Assembly: GCA_014376345.1 (NCBI GenBank)
Contig: JACMRS010000091.1
Span: forward strand, 1-8,719
DNA length: 8,719 bases
Direction of reading: 5' to 3'
DNA from: Bacteroidia bacterium
GTDB taxonomy: Bacteria; Bacteroidota; Bacteroidia; NS11-12g; UBA955
The position numbers and the translations under genes were made by a program. Shown here piece after piece: positions 5,574 to 8,719 of the stretch; the stretch's first letter is position 1; every line of letters begins with the position of its first letter. The notes beneath the pieces are model-generated. The model was not told where the DNA came from. It made no database searches and saw only the letters and a list, made by a program, of their open reading frames with translations.

Positions 5574-8384
5574 TTGAAGAGCAAAAATATAGTCATTAAA
5601 GGTGCACGAATGCACAACCTCAAAAACCTGGATGTTACCATTGCAGCCAACAGCTTTACTGTGGTTACGGGTGTCTCAGGATCAGGTAAATCATCCCTCG
5701 TTTTTGATACGCTTTTCGCTGAAGGACAACGCCGTTACGTGGAAAGTCTAAGTAGCTACGCACGTCAGTTTCTGGGCCGTATGAACAAGCCTGAAGTTGA
5801 TTTTATTGAAGGACTGGCACCGGCAATTGCTATTGAGCAAAAAGTAAATACGCGCAATCCGCGAAGTACTGTTGCTACCAGCACCGAAATTTACGATTAT
5901 CTGAAATTACTTTTTGCCCGTGTGGGTCGCACCTTCTCGCCTATCAGCGGCAAAGAAGTGAAAAGAGATTCTGTAACAGATGCCGTTAAAGTAATCGAAA
6001 CTCTGGAAGATGGCGACACTACGCTAATTCTTTCACGAATAACTGTAAAACAGAAAGAAACTGAAAAAGATACGCTTTCAAAATACCAGCAGCAGGGGTT
6101 TTCAAGAATTCTGCTTGATAATACCATCACCAAAATTGAAACACTCCTTGAAAATAAAAAAATCCCTTCTCTGAAAAAAGCCTTTCTGGTAATTGACAGA
6201 TTAAGTATTGATAAACTGGATGAAGAACTTCTCGGTCGCGCTGCAGATTCAATAGACTCAGCATTCTGGGAAGGTGAAGGCACCTGCTTTATTCAGGTGC
6301 AATCAGAAAAAGGAGAAAGTATGCTGGAGTTCTCAAATAAATTTGAACTCGATGGCATGACCTTCGAAATCCCGAGTCAGGATTTCCTGAGTTTTAACAA
6401 TCCTATTGGCGCCTGCCGCACCTGTGAAGGTTATGGCATGGTAATCGGTATTGATGAAGATCTGGTAGCGCCGGATAAAAGTCTGTCTGTTTACGAAGGT
6501 TGTATACAACCCTGGAAAGGCGAAAGCATGGGCGAATGGCGCAATGATTTTGTACGCAAAGCAGCACTGGAAGATTTCCCGATACACCGTGCTTATTATG
6601 ATCTTTCTGAAAAAGAAAAAGACCTGCTCTGGCAAGGCAGCGATAAAGTAAAAGGCATCAACGCATTTTTTAAATTCGTTGAAACTCAATCCTATAAAAT
6701 ACAATACCGTGTAATGCTGAGCCGTTACCGCGGTCGCACTGTTTGCCCTGATTGCAGAGGCACGCGTCTTCGCAAAGATGCTGGCTACGTAAAACTCACT
6801 GCAATAAATCCTTCAAAAGATCTTGCTGAAAAACTTTCACTTCCCGAAGTTTTATTAATGTCTGTAAGCAAAGCAAATGAGTATTTTCATGCTATTAAAC
6901 TCAATAAAAACGACGAAACAATCGCAAAAAGAATCTTTATTGAAATTCAGAACCGTCTGAAATTTCTGGATGAGGTTGGGCTGGGTTATCTTGGTTTAAA
7001 CAGACTGAGTAACAGTTTAAGCGGCGGTGAATCTCAGCGTATCAATCTGGCTACCTCGCTTGGGAGTTCATTAACGGGCAGCATGTACATTCTCGATGAG
7101 CCCAGTATTGGTTTGCACCCACGCGACACAAAACAACTTGTAGGTGTGCTTAAAACCCTTCAGCAGCTTGGCAATACTGTCGTTGTAGTAGAGCATGAAG
7201 AAGAAGTGATGAAATCTGCCGATGACATTATTGATATCGGACCTTATGCAGGCACACATGGCGGCGAGCTGGTTTTTAAAGGTACTTTTAAAGATATTCT
7301 TACCGATTCAAACAGTCTGACCGGAAAATATCTGAGTGGCCGCGAAGGCATTCCTGTTCCGGAAAAACGCAGAAAATGGAAGCATAGCATTCAACTTACG
7401 GGCGTGCGCGAACACAATCTTAAAAATATCGATGTTACATTTCCCCTTGAAACAATGACGGTAATAACCGGCGTTTCAGGATCGGGAAAAACTACGTTGA
7501 TTAAGAGTGTATTATTGCCTGCTTTACAAAAACAACTTGGCAGTTACAGCGGCAATAAAACCGGGCAGCACGACAGATTACAGGGCGACCTGCATCTGGT
7601 GAGAAGCATTGAAATGATTGATCAGAATCCTATTGGAAAATCATCGCGAAGCAATCCCGTTACTTATGTAAAAGCTTATGATGCTATTCGTGAACTTTTC
7701 GCAAATCAGCCTCTTGCCAAAATTAAAAAACTAAAGCCTTCTCATTTTTCTTTTAACGTAGAAGGCGGTCGTTGTGAGCATTGCAAAGGTGAGGGTGAAA
7801 ATGTGATTGAGATGCAGTTTATGGCAGACATCACACTTCCATGTGAATTTTGTGAAGGAAAACGTTTTAAAGACGACACACTAGAGGTAACTTATAACGA
7901 TAAAAATATTTCAGAAATATTGCATCTGACAGTGTCGGAAGCCACTGAATTTTTTAGCAACGAAGCTGCAATTGTATCAAAACTCGAGCCTCTTGAAAAA
8001 GTAGGATTAGGCTATGTGCAACTCGGTCAGAGCAGCAACACTTTAAGTGGTGGCGAAGCACAGCGGATAAAACTGGCATCTTTTCTTTCGAAAGGAAATG
8101 CTAAGGAAAGTCACACCATTTTTATTTTTGATGAACCAACAACGGGACTGCATTTTCACGACATTAACAAGCTGATGGACAGTTTTAATGCACTGATTGA
8201 CAAGGGTCATACCGTGTTGATTATTGAGCACAATATGGATGTCATTAAATGCGCAGACTGGGTAATTGAATTAGGTCCCGAAGGCGGCACCAACGGCGGT
8301 AACCTCGTATTTGCCGGCACTCCGGAAGACATTGTCAAATGCAAAGCAAGCTATACCGGTGCTTTTTTGAAGGAAAAGCTTTAG
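5574..8384 (+). CDS. uvrA: Excinuclease ABC subunit A (UvrA), Bacteroidota paralog type
   Basis: DNA-damage recognition ATPase of nucleotide excision repair; as a dimer it loads UvrB at lesions. The 936 residues compare with 940 in E. coli. ABC module I has Walker A GVSGSGKSS (33-41), signature SLSGGESQR (481-489), Walker B YILDEPSIGLH (505-515) and switch His541. Module II has GVSGSGKTT (633-641), TLSGGEAQR (823-831), FIFDEPTTGLH (850-860) and His886. The zinc module of the second half is intact (C734, C737, C757, C760, CX2C-X19-CX2C). In the first half C281/C284 and C391/C394 are present, but the CxxC that usually precedes LFSFNNP is replaced by FELDGM (258-263). The start is TTG (5574): TAA lies four codons upstream and the next ATG (5610) would remove the conserved KNIVIKGAR. 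The FPIHRAYYDLSEKEKD region matches what I recall of a second UvrA common in Bacteroidota, so a canonical uvrA may exist elsewhere. Confidence 0.96.
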   Translation: MKSKNIVIKGARMHNLKNLDVTIAANSFTVVTGVSGSGKSSLVFDTLFAEGQRRYVESLSSYARQFLGRMNKPEVDFIEGLAPAIAIEQKVNTRNPRSTVATSTEIYDYLKLLFARVGRTFSPISGKEVKRDSVTDAVKVIETLEDGDTTLILSRITVKQKETEKDTLSKYQQQGFSRILLDNTITKIETLLENKKIPSLKKAFLVIDRLSIDKLDEELLGRAADSIDSAFWEGEGTCFIQVQSEKGESMLEFSNKFELDGMTFEIPSQDFLSFNNPIGACRTCEGYGMVIGIDEDLVAPDKSLSVYEGCIQPWKGESMGEWRNDFVRKAALEDFPIHRAYYDLSEKEKDLLWQGSDKVKGINAFFKFVETQSYKIQYRVMLSRYRGRTVCPDCRGTRLRKDAGYVKLTAINPSKDLAEKLSLPEVLLMSVSKANEYFHAIKLNKNDETIAKRIFIEIQNRLKFLDEVGLGYLGLNRLSNSLSGGESQRINLATSLGSSLTGSMYILDEPSIGLHPRDTKQLVGVLKTLQQLGNTVVVVEHEEEVMKSADDIIDIGPYAGTHGGELVFKGTFKDILTDSNSLTGKYLSGREGIPVPEKRRKWKHSIQLTGVREHNLKNIDVTFPLETMTVITGVSGSGKTTLIKSVLLPALQKQLGSYSGNKTGQHDRLQGDLHLVRSIEMIDQNPIGKSSRSNPVTYVKAYDAIRELFANQPLAKIKKLKPSHFSFNVEGGRCEHCKGEGENVIEMQFMADITLPCEFCEGKRFKDDTLEVTYNDKNISEILHLTVSEATEFFSNEAAIVSKLEPLEKVGLGYVQLGQSSNTLSGGEAQRIKLASFLSKGNAKESHTIFIFDEPTTGLHFHDINKLMDSFNALIDKGHTVLIIEHNMDVIKCADWVIELGPEGGTNGGNLVFAGTPEDIVKCKASYTGAFLKEKL

Positions 8385-8411
8385 GTTTTCTATAAACACC
8401 GTCATTAGAGC

Positions 8412-8436
8412 AAAAGGACTGAAAGGACTTGAATGA
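8412..8436 (+). repeat. AAAGGAC repeat, left copy
   Basis: Two units, AAAAGGACT (8412-8420) and GAAAGGACTT (8421-8430), then GAATGA. The 15-base AAAGGACTTGAATGA at 8422-8436 recurs exactly at 8694-8708. Confidence 0.8.
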
Positions 8437-8446
8437 CAATAATTAC

Positions 8447-8490
8447 TAATTCGTAATTCTGTATTTCGTAATTCAGTAATTCGTAATTCG
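8447..8490 (+). repeat. Imperfect TAATTCG tandem array
   Basis: Six consecutive units of 7-8 bases: TAATTCG, TAATTCTG, TATTTCG, TAATTCAG, TAATTCG, TAATTCG, followed by CAATTAAAAT. Unit length and lack of spacers exclude CRISPR. Arrays of this type are, from memory, frequent in intergenic Bacteroidota DNA. Confidence 0.85.
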
Positions 8491-8502
8491 CAATTAAAAT
8501 TT

Positions 8503-8652
8503 GGGCGTGTCCCCGATTCGCGAAGGCAGGTACTGTTTAATCTGAATAATTCATCTCGCGATCGGGGTCAGGCTATTCATTGCAAGTCCTCGCCCTGCAC
8601 ATAACCTACCGCAAGCTCCGGGCTTTCCATTGCTATCCTTCACGCATTGCAA
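8503..8652 (+). repeat. Palindromic intergenic element with stem-loop and internal direct repeat
   Basis: The element opens GGGCGTGTCCCC. CCCCGA (8511-8516) and TCGCGA (8518-8523) pair with TCGCGA (8556-8561) and TCGGGG (8562-8567), giving a 12-pair stem with one bulged T and a 32-base loop. After the stem, GGCTATTCATTGCAAGTCCT (8571-8590) is repeated in altered form as GGCTTTCCATTGCTATCCTT (8621-8640), the latter followed by CACGCATTGC. The element is visibly richer in GC than its surroundings. It resembles dispersed elements I recall from Bacteroidota genomes; family membership was not checked. Confidence 0.65.
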
Positions 8653-8675
8653 TATTGTTGATTATACTTTGCTCT

Positions 8676-8708
8676 AAAGGACTAAAAGGACCAAAAGGAC
8701 TTGAATGA
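8676..8708 (+). repeat. AAAGGAC repeat, right copy
   Basis: Three units, AAAGGACT (8676-8683), AAAAGGACC (8684-8692) and AAAAGGACTT (8693-8702), then GAATGA. It shares an exact 15-mer with the left copy, 272 bases away. The sequence after it (AAAAATATTACC) also loosely follows the left copy's ACAATAATTAC. Confidence 0.8.
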
Positions 8709-8719
8709 AAAATATTACC

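Larger units (their letters stand above)
8385..8719. other. Gene-free repeat mosaic downstream of uvrA
   Basis: No credible coding frame is present in these 335 bases. In order they hold an AAAGGAC repeat pair, a TAATTCG tandem array, a palindromic GC-richer element and a second AAAGGAC cluster that runs to near the window end. The 10-base sequence TTAGAGCAAA (8405-8414) recurs as its exact inverse TTTGCTCTAA (8668-8677), so the block 8405-8677 is bounded by short inverted repeats. No strong intrinsic terminator for uvrA is visible. Confidence 0.7.

Noticed and set aside
5897..6283. A 128-residue minus-strand open frame
   Set aside because: Antisense to uvrA, serine-rich and without domain features.
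8384..8400. Terminator after uvrA
   Set aside because: GGTTTT and AACACC can pair only with a bulge and a tiny AT loop, and no T-run follows; too weak to call.
8447..8490. CRISPR-like array
   Set aside because: Units are 7-8 bases with no spacers and no cas genes are nearby; it is a simple tandem repeat.
8503..8652. Integron attC site
   Set aside because: Shape is palindromic, but I cannot find the GTTRRRY/RYYYAAC core pair and there is no integrase or cassette array in view.

Overview
The window looks like a chromosomal segment of a Bacteroidota bacterium, probably a flavobacterium, sphingobacterium or chitinophaga relative. The evidence is: short lipoproteins with a Cys-Thr/Lys/Gln-type lipobox end; a TAnnTTTG promoter element in front of uvrA with no Shine-Dalgarno sequence; a GCTD...SYN...GSC cysteine motif typical of that phylum; a UvrA of the Bacteroidota paralog type; and intergenic repeat families I associate with these genomes (from memory, not searched).

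Layout. Positions 1-95 hold two degenerate copies of a GC-richer intergenic repeat. Two minus-strand genes follow: a long-chain acyl-CoA ligase (1176-3050) and, 51 bases downstream of it, a membrane GlcNAc-1-phosphate transferase-like enzyme of the WecA/MraY superfamily (96-1124). From about 3100 to 4980 the sequence becomes very AT-rich. That block holds two minus-strand lipoprotein genes of unknown function (3235-3930 and 3993-4622) and a broken plus-strand fragment (4682-4860). The fragment is a decayed paralog of the intact lipoprotein gene just downstream (4981-5427). The main gene on the plus strand is uvrA (5574-8384), a complete 936-residue excision-repair ATPase with a TTG start and a good promoter element. 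The last 335 bases (8385-8719) contain no gene and are a mosaic of short repeats plus a palindromic element.

The genes do not form one pathway. The acyl-CoA ligase and the glycan transferase could share a transcript, but their functions (fatty-acid activation; lipid-linked sugar synthesis for surface polysaccharide) are only loosely related. The AT-rich lipoprotein block looks like accessory sequence between housekeeping genes. I found no convincing new multi-gene system. The most informative items are the decayed tandem paralog, a lipoprotein whose natural start appears to have become ATA, the UvrA paralog lacking one expected CxxC pair, and the repeat mosaic after uvrA.
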